Shown one piece after another: positions 20,988 through 32,177 of a stretch of 64,000 bases of DNA. Origin of the DNA: Batkoa obscura. Lineage: Eukaryota; Entomophthoromycota; Entomophthoromycetes; Entomophthorales; Batkoaceae. The position numbers and the translations under genes are program-made. The stretch covers positions 310,001 through 374,000 of the forward strand of contig JASVEC010000009.1 in the NCBI GenBank assembly GCA_030770535.1, given 5' to 3'. Position 1 is the stretch's first letter. The number at the start of each line of letters is the position of its first letter. The notes below the pieces were generated by a model. It searched no databases. It saw only the letters and a program-made list of their open reading frames with translations, and was not told the DNA's origin.

Positions 20988-22463
20988 TTATTCGAAATCA
21001 AATGGTACAAAGTCACCTTCAATTTCCACTGCTTGATGCGTCAATCTTCTAGGTCTAGATCTTTCATGGATAGGATATTCTGGAGGAATGGCATTTAAAT
21101 CAGAAAGGTTGACTGCAAGTGCAGCTGTATGCCAGCCTGCACAAGCTGTATAAAATACAAAATAGTCATCCCCAAAATAAGATACTAAAGTAGGCTCTGT
21201 TACATTAATAGGGTCGAACCTGTTAGTAGGCTGTCCATGCCCAAGTCCATGTTCACCCCATGTATATAGTCTACCTTCCTCCATAAGCACAGCGGTGTGC
21301 CAGTCACCAAAGCTGACTTGGATCGGCTTACCTTGACCTAAGTCTTCACGCAAATTAATTTCAACAGATAAATATTCTTCACCCTCTTGATCCCCATTTT
21401 CACCCCTTATCTTACCAGTCCATAACTCTTGGTTTTCTGAAAATACAGCGAAGTTTTCAAATTGAGCTATGATATGTCTAACTTTGAAATGGGCCACTTG
21501 ATCCAACACTTTACCATTTAAACTATTATGGTAAGCCAAACTTAATTCATTTATAGGCTCACTTATGGGTTCGTTTCCTAGCTCTCTAAGTTGAAAATTT
21601 GACCAATAAATAACTCGACCTTGGTTTGTTAGTGCTAAACTAAATTTATCACCTGCTGCTATCTTAATAAACTTTTCATTTTCGTTTAAGCCATATACAA
21701 GTTCAAAATATGCCACAGTTTTTTTACTATAAATATAATTCCAATAATAAATTTTTGACTCTTTAGTCAATACTAAATTAAAATCCGATCCAGCTGCTAT
21801 TTGAATAGTAGAATGGGTAGCTACATTTAAAAGCTGCACCAAACAAGCATCGGTATCTGGATTATCAAACTGATATATACAGCTATCTTGTGATAAAACT
21901 AATATGTGGGATCTACCAGAACAAACTGTAGCTATTTTTTTATCCTTTGGAAACACATTTAATTCAATAGGTGTATCTACCTGTCGATTGTATGGTTTTT
22001 GAAACAAGGTACTATTAAAGGTGCCCCAAAAGTACACTTTACTATCATAAGTTAAAGCAATCATCATTGAACCCCCACATACAATATTTGAAACCCCTTT
22101 TTTTGACATTTCTTTTAGCCAATAAGGAGAATGTAATTCATTATATACAGCGTTGACTTTATCAAGTGTTTGATAGGGTATTCCACTTCTGCCATTATCC
22201 GTTGATCCCCACACAAATACTTCTGGATTTGAAAGAGCCCTGTAAAGTTGCTTAAACTTACTTTTACGAAATATCGGACTCTGTTCAGATACATAAGATA
22301 ATAGATTATAGTCGCGTCTTATCCTTTCTTTCCATATCTCTTCAACTTTAGTTACATTATTTAATAATTTACACGTCAATAAACAGTTATATAAATCCTT
22401 TATATCATGCAACTCAGATAATATTTGAGCTATTACTTCGGTGGGCAATTCTGTTAATTTCAT
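20988..22463 (-). CDS. F-box protein with RCC1-type repeats, tandem copy B
   Basis: A 491-residue tandem paralog of the gene ending at 18333. It has the same N-terminal F-box and RCC1-like propeller, and the same C-terminal end RRLTHQAVEIEGDFVPFDFE. The central blades differ from copy A (for example SSGRYHALALTEDG in A against CSGRSHILVLSQDS in B), while the ends are identical at nucleotide level. Variation in the exposed propeller with a constant F-box would suit adaptors recognising different substrates. The decayed copy at 4.9-5.8 kb is nearer to this one. No intron. Confidence 0.88.
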   Translation of the reverse strand: MKLTELPTEVIAQILSELHDIKDLYNCLLTCKLLNNVTKVEEIWKERIRRDYNLLSYVSEQSPIFRKSKFKQLYRALSNPEVFVWGSTDNGRSGIPYQTLDKVNAVYNELHSPYWLKEMSKKGVSNIVCGGSMMIALTYDSKVYFWGTFNSTLFQKPYNRQVDTPIELNVFPKDKKIATVCSGRSHILVLSQDSCIYQFDNPDTDACLVQLLNVATHSTIQIAAGSDFNLVLTKESKIYYWNYIYSKKTVAYFELVYGLNENEKFIKIAAGDKFSLALTNQGRVIYWSNFQLRELGNEPISEPINELSLAYHNSLNGKVLDQVAHFKVRHIIAQFENFAVFSENQELWTGKIRGENGDQEGEEYLSVEINLREDLGQGKPIQVSFGDWHTAVLMEEGRLYTWGEHGLGHGQPTNRFDPINVTEPTLVSYFGDDYFVFYTACAGWHTAALAVNLSDLNAIPPEYPIHERSRPRRLTHQAVEIEGDFVPFDFE

Positions 22464-23307
22464 TTAAAAAATAAGAAAAAATATAGATTTGCTTTTTATT
22501 TATATTATCAAATAGCCAAACTTTCCAAATAGATTACGTAACAATCGTAATTAAAGAGTTTAGCAAATGGCTAATAGTTGTTCAATATAAAAAAGAAAAC
22601 AAGAATATATAAGTAATTTACTACCAGGAAAAAAATATGAGATGATTACTAAGATGTAAAGGCAACACTCTTATTGTGGCTTCCCCAACTTCAAGGGTAT
22701 TAGTAATATAAGAACGTAGAGAAATTTTATCAATATGATTAACTTTTATATGGCTTTAAACCTATTATCAGATATATATGACTGGTATTTTCTACTTTCA
22801 AAATTATTTTTATATAGACCTGATGACCTATAAGTTAAAAACGAGAAACTATCATACAGGTTTAATAATAGTATTGGTTTTACAGTTAAAGTATTAGCAG
22901 TCATGTTTTTTATTCAAGGATTTAGCTAATAATTTTTGGTCATTCTAAGCTTTCTAAAAAGTGGACAAAGAGCTGAAATAAATTAGCCCCGTATAAACCT
23001 TTAAATAAGATGACTACTCCTGCTTCTGTATTTTTGATATAAGAGCAAAACCTAATGTGTTTTTGACAATGGAAATTTACATAAAAGCATTAGATACATG
23101 TTTTTATAAGTACAGATATTGTTACTTACTATTATTATTTTTGGAAAATCTCTAATGAGAGAACTCCTGAGTGTTTTATTGTTGGTAAAAATAATATTTT
23201 AACTAATTAACTGATAGACAAAGAGATACAAGTAGAAAAAGGCAAATATACAAGGAGGTAAAATTACTCACTATTAATATCTCAACTTAGCTTTTAATAT
23301 AACATAT

Positions 23308-23406
23308 GAGGATGTACTTTTTTGTTTAAGGATTTTACTAACAATCTTTCCGCTGAAATAGCGCTTAAAAATGGAAAAAATAATGAAGCCAAAAAAGAAC
23401 ACCCTC
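23308..23406 (+). mobile_element. Miniature inverted-repeat element, copy 5
   Basis: Runs from GAGGATGTACTTTTTTG to GAACACCCTC and is flanked by ATAT at both ends. A short open frame crossing it has no coding support. Confidence 0.82.
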
Positions 23407-24420
23407 ATATCTTTATTTTTAATAGTTTTAATTCTTTAAACTGTAGAAATCAGTTAGCTTTGATATTATCTAAAGAGCATTGTCCAACTATTACAGACTA
23501 TAATATAAACTAGTAATCTATATAAATACTTGAGACATTTTCTGAAATTTCGTTTGTATTGAATAATAATTTAATGATATTGAAAAATCATAATAGCAGT
23601 AATATAATAAATTTAGAGCTTTACGCTATTTGCAAAATCATTTTAATATCATGTTAAGTTTACTAATATTAAAATAAAAATAAGTAGAAAACCTTTTTAA
23701 TATCTTCAATAACTTTGATTTTAATTTTTTATTAATCTTTAATTTCATCAACCTTTATTCAGTATGGTACTAGAACAATATAATAAATAGCGTAAAAATC
23801 CAATTTTGACCTCTTTATTAATATTGTCAGATACAGAATAAACTGCCTCTTAACAAATGACTAAAATTATATAAATTGTATAATATGAAAATGTATATTA
23901 TTTAGATTTTGTTTTATTTTATTAGCATTTTCTATCCGTTACCTCTTATTGCTCAAAGTATAAAAATTGTTATCAGAAACTACCTTAATTTCGCTTCCAA
24001 ACAATCCAATAGTAAGTATTTGGGTTGAAAAGCAAATAAAGTGGTTGGCAGGTATACTTAAATTATCCGCTTGCCTAATAATTCAAGGTTAACCAATTTA
24101 ATTTTTCAATTAAGATGTTTGAATTAGTTTTGACTTTATGAAGTTTTATCGTTTTGGGCATCTTGTCTCTGAAAATACATACCAGGCTAAAAAGTTAACA
24201 ATAGTTTAATAATACCAAAAGGGATACAGGGAAATAAGAGAGTCAATAATAGTAAGAAAAAACATTTATAAAATCTTTAACAACTGTAGATACAAACTTG
24301 GAGCCCAAGCCTGTTGGTTCTATAATGTTATTCTAAAAATAGTCCAAAAAATTTAATCAAATTAGGAAATAAGGACTTAACTTTGTTTAAGATAAAATAC
24401 CCTCAAATTAAATATGGAAT

Positions 24421-24428
24421 TATATAAA
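24421..24428 (+). promoter_or_regulatory. TATA box of the first 7TM gene
   Basis: TATATAAA lies 51-58 bases before the start codon at 24479, the same octamer and spacing class as at the carboxypeptidase gene. Confidence 0.5.
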
Positions 24429-24478
24429 GAGAAAAAAGAAATTCAAAGGATCAACAATCTAATCTGTTAATTAATAAG

Positions 24479-25786
24479 ATGCTTCCATTGTTATATTTTT
24501 ATTGCTATTTTATTAGTCTCATAAAGTCAGACGTATTCTTTGGTGAATCCAAAATACCGTCGCTTAATTTATTCCAACCTAATTTACCATACCAAAACAG
24601 TGAACAGTATTTGGTGAAGTTAGAAATTGATGATAATACATGTACCATTAAAGAAATTGATCAAAAGCAAAAGTTAATCCAAAGATATAACTACACCTCT
24701 CTTCTATATCAACCTACTATAAAATGCAACAGCTACAAAATACATAGTGAAGAAATCGATCATATTGGAGAACAGTTATCATATTTAAATTACCCTAATA
24801 TTGGTTCAATTTTAATTATGTTAATTGATGAAGATAAAAGGCCATTAGGAAGTCCACAGTTAGGTCTTTATGACCACTCTTTTCATCCTGATCCTTTATT
24901 TAGTTATATTTTAGTACCATCAACTAATCAAATAGATAACGTAAAAGTTATAAAATATAATAACGTAGTTAATGATTGGAATGAACCGAAATTTGTTGAA
25001 TCACATCAAATCGTTAATGTAATTTTAAAGGCAATAAAAACTATTGTAGTTGCATCCCAAATTATACTAACATTAAAGATAATGTTTCATCATAAATTAT
25101 TTGCTAGATTATCAATCACTTTACTAGTTGTTGGTATTTTACAACATGGTGGTGAATTACTTATTCACGCATTAGACGCTGATTATATAATTATAGCATT
25201 TTATAACTCGTCAATTTTATTATTAGCTACTTTATCTACATTTTGGTCATTGTATCATTGGATTAACTCAGTTTTATCGCTGAATCATACGTCAATAAGA
25301 AAGTTAATTAACTTTATAATTATATCAATTTACTCAACCTATTTTACTACTGTTATTATGAGATTGGTTCTTTTATCGTATCTTTTGAGTTACATCAATA
25401 TCAATGCCTCATGGTTCAATAGTTTGGTAATATTCGATTTAGCGTTGATTATAGTAAGCTTCACTGTATTATTATGTATAGTGTTGTTTTTACTATTCAA
25501 AAATAAATTGAAAATATATGAAATTGAATTTAGTCATTATAAAAAATTAACAAATAGTAATTTACTATTGATGATTTCCTTCAATTTTATTTTATTATTT
25601 GACCACTTGGTTAAATTATTTTCATTCTCTTCTGACGAATTGTTTTATTTTAAGTTAGTTTTACAGATATTCACGATTGCTTATAACATTGTCATTCATC
25701 GAATTGCTGAAGTTATTATTGAGTTTGATGAAAAGATAGCAAAAGTTGAACAAGAGTCTGAACTTTTAGAGGGGGAATTGAAATAA
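24479..25786 (+). CDS. Seven-TM protein with secreted N-terminal domain, paralog 1
   Basis: A 435-residue receptor-like membrane protein of a family I cannot name. Residues 1-16 form a signal peptide. An extracellular or lumenal domain (17-175) contains Cys55 and Cys83, probably a disulfide, and the motif YPNIGSILIMLIDEDKRPLG, which loosely recalls protease-associated domains. Seven hydrophobic segments follow at about 178-201, 209-231, 238-267, 274-304, 313-341, 360-382 and 388-413. The short charged tail is cytoplasmic. The layout (ectodomain plus 7TM) is that of a G-protein-coupled or GOST-like receptor; a sensing role is inference. It is a close paralog of the gene at 27325 and a distant one of that at 32178. 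No intron. Confidence 0.8.
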   Translation: MLPLLYFYCYFISLIKSDVFFGESKIPSLNLFQPNLPYQNSEQYLVKLEIDDNTCTIKEIDQKQKLIQRYNYTSLLYQPTIKCNSYKIHSEEIDHIGEQLSYLNYPNIGSILIMLIDEDKRPLGSPQLGLYDHSFHPDPLFSYILVPSTNQIDNVKVIKYNNVVNDWNEPKFVESHQIVNVILKAIKTIVVASQIILTLKIMFHHKLFARLSITLLVVGILQHGGELLIHALDADYIIIAFYNSSILLLATLSTFWSLYHWINSVLSLNHTSIRKLINFIIISIYSTYFTTVIMRLVLLSYLLSYININASWFNSLVIFDLALIIVSFTVLLCIVLFLLFKNKLKIYEIEFSHYKKLTNSNLLLMISFNFILLFDHLVKLFSFSSDELFYFKLVLQIFTIAYNIVIHRIAEVIIEFDEKIAKVEQESELLEGELK

Positions 25787-26638
25787 GATATTGCAAAATT
25801 AATTCCAAAGTTTTTTAGGTTGTTTATAAGTATTCATATGTTGGTTTCAAAATAAACAATTTCTAACACTAATAAAATACTTGGCTTGTACCCTTTTAAG
25901 ATCAAAAAAATATTTAAATAACATGTTTCAAACTTATCAGCAGTAAATTTTATTTATGACATTTTATGATATTTTATGATATTTATGTTTAATGCTCTTA
26001 GGTCGATTTTTATATTTGTTCATATTTTTTAGTTTGAAAATAAATTTTATATTATGTAATAGCTGAACCTTATGAAATATTATCTTATTTAATAATTTGA
26101 AAACGATGATTCAGTATCAGTAGAATTAAATATCTAAAACCCAGTTAACATTTTCTAGATTTTATTTAATACTAGAATTTTAATAAAACTTGAAACAAAT
26201 GTCGAGAATTTTAGTTTTTCTAAAATGTATACAATTATTAAAAACATCTGAATACATGCTCTTGTAAGTTTTTGTAATGCAAAAGAAGTGAAGTTAATGT
26301 AATACTGTGCTCCTTGGATGTAAGGGACTTGGCTAATAAAGCTTATACTTAAAAACTCTCACTTTGAAACTAACAAAATTTAAAAAATTTAAAGGTTGCG
26401 GAAATTTGTCAAAGAAATATGCTTAGAAACAGGTGCTTTATTTTAAATATAGACTATTTACCATTTGCAAATTGTAAACTGTAGACCTGTATATTACCTT
26501 TTTATTATGTTTGATGTTTGTGTTGTTATCAGTAAAGACGAATTTTACCTCACCCCAACCTATTTATATTATAAGAACTATACTATTTTATCAATAAAAT
26601 TTGCCTACCTCTAGCTTCTAAAATTTATACACTGTTCT

Positions 26639-26839
26639 CACTTATGGTTTATGCACTTATACAAAAAAAAGTGAACATTTTATAGCAGTTTTGCCATTTG
26701 ATTTAAAAAATTGCCCATTTCACATAAACCAAGGCTAAATTTTTCGCATCTATAAACAAGGATGCACAAAGTTTTTCAATCAAATGGCAAAACTGCTACA
26801 AAATGTTCACTTTTTCTTATAGTGTGTAAACTATAAGTG
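26639..26839. repeat. Foldback element with arms of about 64 bases
   Basis: The left arm 26639-26703 and right arm 26778-26839 are inverted copies that share AGTGAACATTTT and AGCAGTTTTGCCATTTGATT. The 74-base centre is unique. No coding capacity; it is a typical miniature foldback transposon shape. Confidence 0.8.
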
Positions 26840-27281
26840 AAAATAATATAAGCAAGGATTCAGCTAAAAGATTGTTCAGCAATATTGGTCTATATTTAGA
26901 AATATTATTTTTAAAAAACAACCAATCAAATTGTGCTAGAGTTTAAAATAAAGGTATTTAATCAAAGGGTAAACCAAATTCAAAGCCGCTATTAATTAAA
27001 TCAATACAAGAATCCAACTTGTGAACTGATTTAAAGTAGATGGAGATATATTAAAATTTATCAGAATAATAACTTATTATAATAAATAGAAGCCATATTA
27101 TATTATAACGAAACGAGCTAAACACATATTAATAAACGAAACAATATATCTTTATAGTACAGATGGGATAAGTAAAATAGCCAATTGTGTAAAATCTAAA
27201 AATAAATAGCAAAAATATTTATTAAAAAATTAGGGATATAAAATTAAGTTTGACTTATTTACCCCTTATTCGTAAAAACAG

Positions 27282-27289
27282 TATATAAA
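27282..27289 (+). promoter_or_regulatory. TATA box of the second 7TM gene
   Basis: TATATAAA lies 36-43 bases upstream of the start codon at 27325. Confidence 0.5.
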
Positions 27290-27324
27290 TAAGATAAAGA
27301 AAGTAATTTTCTATAAAAAACAAC

Positions 27325-28650
27325 ATGATATTTATCTTCATTTATTTAAATGTTATTTCAATAATAAAGTCTTATTTGTTATTTAACAATGAAAAGCTTA
27401 ATAGTATGAACTTGTTTCAACTTACCTTGCCTCATCAAAATATTGAACAATATTTAATAAGGTTAGAAATAGATGATAATACGTGCAGAATTCAACTTAA
27501 TTCCGAAATTGAGTCTTTTAAACTAAATCGCACCTACGATTATACTTCTCTTTTATATCGACCTACTATAAAATGTAATACCTATAGTATACATAGTGAA
27601 GAAATTAAGCGTATTGAAGATCAATTACTGAAGCTAAACTACCCTAACGTTGGTTCAATATTAATAATGTCCATTGATGGAGATAAAAGACCATTAGGAA
27701 GTCCACAACTAGGGATATACGATCATTTGTTCTATAAAATAGATAGGCTAGGCTATGTTTTATTGCCATCAACGAGCCAGTTAGATAATACAGATACGAT
27801 CAAATATACAGATACATATAACAGTTGGTATATGACTCAAAAAAAAGAATCATCAATAATAATCAAAGTTGTGATAACGATTTTAAACCTAGCTTTTGTA
27901 TTGACTCAATTACTATTACTATTATTTGTTGTTTTAAATTATAAGTTCACATTTAAGCTATCAATATTGTTATTAGCAAGTAATATTTTTCACTTTGGGA
28001 TTCAGTTTCTGTTTGAAATTAATGATGCAACTTATAAGTCCACTTCATTTTATAATACTTCAGTTTTATTATTAGCTACTTTATCTACTTTTGGCTCATT
28101 ATACCATTGGATTAACTCAGTTCTATTGATAAGTCATAAATCGTTGCGGACTTTGATTAATTTAACAGTTGTATCAATTTATTCGATCTACTTTATTACA
28201 ATCGTTATAAGGTTAGTTCTTATGTCTTATCTTTTAGATTATGTTAATGTTAATACTCCGTGGTTCAATAGTTTGGAAATATTTGATTTAGTATTAATTG
28301 TAATAAGTTTTAGTACATTGTTGTGCATAATACTATTTTTATTATTCAAAAACAAACTAAAAATATATAACATTGAATTTAGCCATTATAAAAAATTAAC
28401 AAACTGTAATTTATTATTAATGATCTCTTTCAATTTTATGTTATTGTTCGATCATTTATTGAACTTATTTTCCTTTACTTCTGATCAATTGTTTTATTTC
28501 AAACTAATTTTACAACTATTTACTATTACTTATAATATTGCTATTTATCATACTTCTGGGGCCATTATTGAGTTTGAAAAAGAAACATCAAGAGTCAACC
28601 AAGATATCATTCCATTATTTGACAATGACTTAAATAAATATTTATTTTAG
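27325..28650 (+). CDS. Seven-TM protein with secreted N-terminal domain, paralog 2
   Basis: A 441-residue paralog of the gene at 24479 with the same plan: signal peptide, ectodomain with two Cys (DDNTCRI and PTIKCNTY), the motif YPNVGSILIMSIDGDKRPLG, and seven hydrophobic segments. Helices 3-7 are strongly conserved between the two (for example IEFSHYKKLTN and LLLMISFNF), while helices 1-2 are very different. Function is unknown; receptor-like by architecture. No intron. Confidence 0.8.
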   Translation: MIFIFIYLNVISIIKSYLLFNNEKLNSMNLFQLTLPHQNIEQYLIRLEIDDNTCRIQLNSEIESFKLNRTYDYTSLLYRPTIKCNTYSIHSEEIKRIEDQLLKLNYPNVGSILIMSIDGDKRPLGSPQLGIYDHLFYKIDRLGYVLLPSTSQLDNTDTIKYTDTYNSWYMTQKKESSIIIKVVITILNLAFVLTQLLLLLFVVLNYKFTFKLSILLLASNIFHFGIQFLFEINDATYKSTSFYNTSVLLLATLSTFGSLYHWINSVLLISHKSLRTLINLTVVSIYSIYFITIVIRLVLMSYLLDYVNVNTPWFNSLEIFDLVLIVISFSTLLCIILFLLFKNKLKIYNIEFSHYKKLTNCNLLLMISFNFMLLFDHLLNLFSFTSDQLFYFKLILQLFTITYNIAIYHTSGAIIEFEKETSRVNQDIIPLFDNDLNKYLF

Positions 28651-29014
28651 TCATTTGTAAGCTCGTATAATAAATAAAATAAATTTAATCACTTTTAGAT
28701 TCCTTTTTAACTAAAGTTTACTTTCATACAATCTTATTTAAACATATTTTGCTTTAACTAACCTTAGCTAGTTTTAAAATAATTTATCAAACTAAATTAT
28801 TTTTTTGAAAAAATACATAGCACCTGTCTTTAGCCCATTTACTTGTCCATTTTTGCGAAACAATTTAAAAATCCATTGCCAAATACTAAAACAAAGATGC
28901 TCCATAGGCTAATTAGTGGAACTGGTTGCATTTAGATGCCATCATCATTTTTTGATTTGCTTTGAATCTCTTTTATAATACTTTATTGATTATATACATT
29001 GCTATGAACCATAT

Positions 29015-29106
29015 GAGGATGTTTTTGGTTTCATTATTTTTTCCACTTTTTAACCGCTATTTGAGCGGAAAAATTAGTAAAATTTTAAACAAAAAAATAC
29101 ATCCCC
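29015..29106 (-). mobile_element. Miniature inverted-repeat element, copy 6
   Basis: Slightly shortened copy with the block ACCGCTATTTGAGCGG. Flanked by ATAT on both sides (29011-29014, 29107-29110). A foldback element begins four bases after the right ATAT. Confidence 0.82.
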
Positions 29107-29113
29107 ATATTCC

Positions 29114-29300
29114 GAAATAATTGAATCAAAAACCAAGTACCATTTAAGTTCAAATATGCACTAGTTAAACGTTCATTTAAAAATAATGATCAATATCATT
29201 ATACTTTTACTGCTTAGGATTTGATTATTTTTTTAAATACACGTTTGGTTTGTGCACATTTAAACTTAAATGGTACTTGGCTTTTTGACTCAATTATTCC
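29114..29300. repeat. Foldback element with arms of about 80 bases
   Basis: The left arm (about 29114-29192) and right arm (about 29221-29300) are inverted copies sharing CCAAGTACCATTTAAGTT and AATAATTGA. The arms make up most of the element, leaving a loop of about 28 bases. Confidence 0.82.
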
Positions 29301-29565
29301 AAAAATACTGTATGAAATCGGGTTTAAGATGAAAATTGTTCTATTGTAATTCTGGTGAAAAATGAAGATAAAATATTGAATGTCATAGTTTTTAAAGGAA
29401 CATTAATATTATTAACAATTATTCCGTCAAACAGTACTTCAAACAAGAAATCCACAAAATGACTTATAATAATAATGCTCATAAAAAGATATAAAGTAAC
29501 AATTAGTTTACATAATTAAAAAGATGGTATTTAATACCATTTCCTATACACAGGAAATAGTATAT

Positions 29566-29663
29566 AGGGATATATTTTTGTGTTTAAGAATTTTACTAAC
29601 AATTTTTCCGCTGAAATAGCGCTTAAAAATGGAAAAAACAATGAAACCAAAAAAAACACCCTC
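29566..29663 (+). mobile_element. Miniature inverted-repeat element, copy 7
   Basis: Starts AGGGATATATTTTTGTG and ends AAACACCCTC, with ATAT on both flanks. It contains CCGCTGAAATAGCGCTT. Confidence 0.82.
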
Positions 29664-29942
29664 ATATGTATTTTTAGAAAACAAAACATATCCTGTTCCC
29701 ATTTTTCCTATAATATATCATTAGTTAAATAATATACCTGAGCTTATGAACTTTTAGGAATTTAAAATAAGAACAAAACATTACCCATAACTTATAAAAG
29801 AAAATATAAATATCAAAAGACTGCAAAACAATATAGAACAACATGCTGTTATAGAGCTAAGTATAGCTCTAGCTAAAGTAACATTCATCTGTACAGTCAC
29901 AAACTTTAGTATTCAATAGTATTTGCTGTATGCAAAAAATAA

Positions 29943-29950
29943 TATATAAA
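29943..29950 (+). promoter_or_regulatory. TATA box of the small secreted protein gene
   Basis: TATATAAA lies 45-52 bases before the start codon at 29995. Confidence 0.5.
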
Positions 29951-29994
29951 GCCAAAAAATTCAGCACTATTAGTATAAAAAAATCCAATATAAT

Positions 29995-30340
29995 ATGAAA
30001 TTCTTCGTCATCTTCAGTCTATTAATATCTTCCATTACCTTCGCTCAAAACGAAGATCTAGTTGGTAATTTAAAATTATGACCATAATTAAAGCAAGCAT
30101 TTATTTATTTATTTTATAGTTGTAACTCGAGTCAATGGTGAAAAAGCTTATGTTGGACCAGGCCCTGGATGTTTTGGTGGATCTGAGCAAGTCAAAGAGC
30201 TACTTATACCAGACAAATTTCATGTAGCATTTTACTCCGAATATGGATGTAAAGGAAAGATTGTATTTGACTTTTATGATTCACTTATTTTAGGTAATCC
30301 TTTCGAATTTGTGTCTGTAGAAATCTACAATGATATCTAA
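29995..30340 (+). CDS. Small secreted protein, two exons (family member 1)
   Basis: Exon 1 is 29995-30064 and exon 2 is 30120-30340, joined by a 55-base GT-AG intron in phase 1, giving 96 residues. Residues 1-17 are a signal peptide ending in FA. The mature part contains TRVNGEKAYVGPGPGCFGG and then EYGCKGKIVF, with two Cys that could form one disulfide. A homolog lies at 45945-46335 with the same intron position and phase and the same motifs (TRVNGER, LGPGPGCFG, YNCKGS). I do not recognise the family. Small, secreted and Cys-containing are traits of effectors or secreted surface proteins, but no function can be assigned. Confidence 0.82.
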
Positions 30341-32177
30341 TTATTTTTGGCGTATACTATTGTATATAATAAAATAGTTTGTTTTTTTGATACATCTTTA
30401 CTAATTCTTAAATGTTGAACTATTATTATCCAAAGTATTTTTCTTATTGATGGCTTTTTTAAATTGATTTTTATAACTTATCCATTTCATTCAAATGTAG
30501 TTGCTATTTTCGAAAGTAGTTCCTGAGCAAACTTGCAATTAAAATTGTATTGACTTTTCTAACAAATCTTTTACAACCAATAACATTGCTTTAGCTTTAT
30601 ATAAATTGTACCTTTAATAAACAATTCGACTTTGAAAAATTAAATCATATCATAGTACAGTGAAATGTGCTAGAAGGTTATTAGAAGGTAAATAATACAC
30701 GAATTCAATATAATTACTTAAATAAACAAAGTTGCTACTTTCATTTATAATTACCCATTTTTATTATAGATTGTTACAGTTAAGCTAGTAAGTTAAAAAG
30801 AACCTCCTTTTTATAAATTTCATCAAATTTAGAAGTTCAATATGCAAAATTATTAAAAAATAGCATACATGTAATGACGACTCTAAAGAATAAATAGCAT
30901 ACATGTAATATGATCATAAAAAATGAAAAAAATAAAATTCTAATACTCCTTTAATATATAAATAAATGTTGATAATACATGGTAAAACTATAGTTGAAAT
31001 TTTCGTTTGATCACATTGATAATTTTTATAAATGAGTAAAAGGTCCTCTGTTTTTCTCCTTTATGGTTTAATTTAGCGAGTTTTAAATGAATAAAACTGG
31101 GACAAGTCAGGGTAGGAAAGTAATATATTAAACTTGAATTTAATTTAAATTTCATACCAATAGTATCATTTTATTAATTTTACTTAATATCATCCAATTT
31201 TTTGTAGTAAACAATCTATAGGGCATTATTATTTTTGTTTCAAACAGGAGTTTATTATATCATTATTTAAGGAACGTAAATATATAAAATATTATTTAAC
31301 CCTAAGATTACTAATTATTGAGCATTATTTAAAACTTTGATATTAAATTGCCTTTTTCTTCCAGCCCATAACTTTATTCAGGAACTGTTTATTTTTATGT
31401 AGTCTGATTGAATATTAAATCTCTATTGGATTAATGACCCTTTATCCATTTTATATCATGTTATTCCATTTGTAAAAAAACGTTTGGTTAGCAGTAGTAG
31501 TAATAAATATGAGGATTAAACAGGCACTGCAATATAATATTATCAAAGCTCTAATGGCAGCGTTGTTTTTATCTTTATTAAAAAACCCTTTAGCTTTCTG
31601 TAAATAATAATAAAATTTAGTATTAAAAAGCTGAGTATATTAAAATCTGGGGTGAATTTTTTTTCTATATATAGCGTTATAATATGGGTAGTTACTATTT
31701 TGTATACAAGTTAGCTTTTTTTTCTTACCTGGATGCAAACTACATTTTATTATTTTCTACTTTTGTGCTAATAACGGATGTCTATTTTAATTAAACAAGG
31801 GAGTAGAAACAAAATAGAAATAAGGCAACTTTCTACTATAATAATATAATCTATATTGTTATAGTATCAATACGAATACTAAACATTGATCACACGGTTC
31901 TATAAAGCGATGTTAATGTAAAAGATAAATTTATTTAAGGAGTAAATTAAAAACAAGAGAAAACTAAATAGAAATGAAATCATGTTATTTTTTAAAATTA
32001 ATCAAAACGGAAACCATTTTTGGTATTTTAATATGCAAAATAACTCTTAAGAGTTAATAAAATATATAAGCTAAATCAGGGGCAGTCTTATAAAATAATG
32101 GGGTTAAAAGTAAAAAAACTAATTTGATATAAATATGCTCGAAATGACTTCAATATATAAAAAATATTTTAGTTAGA
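30341..32177. other. Gene-free AT-rich stretch
   Basis: No gene or recognised element copy. A short direct repeat, AATAGCATACATGTAAT, occurs twice near 30860 and 30893. The end is the promoter of the third 7TM gene, with TATA-like sequence near 32126. Confidence 0.5.

Larger units (their letters stand above)
22464..24478. other. Intergenic region with one miniature element
   Basis: Contains the 5' flank of F-box copy B, miniature element copy 5, and the promoter of the first 7TM gene. No other gene was recognised. Confidence 0.5.
25787..27324. other. Intergenic region with a foldback element
   Basis: Separates 7TM paralogs 1 and 2. It holds the foldback element 26639-26839. No coding relic of the 7TM family was recognised. 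Confidence 0.5.
28651..29994. other. Intergenic region dense in small repeat elements
   Basis: Holds miniature elements 6 (29015-29106) and 7 (29566-29663) in opposite orientation with a foldback element (29114-29300) between them. The promoter of the small secreted protein gene is at its end. No other gene was seen. Confidence 0.6.

Noticed and set aside
23322-23513. Open frame of 63 codons across a miniature element
   Set aside because: More than 40 percent of it is the transposon copy itself, and other copies do not keep the frame open.
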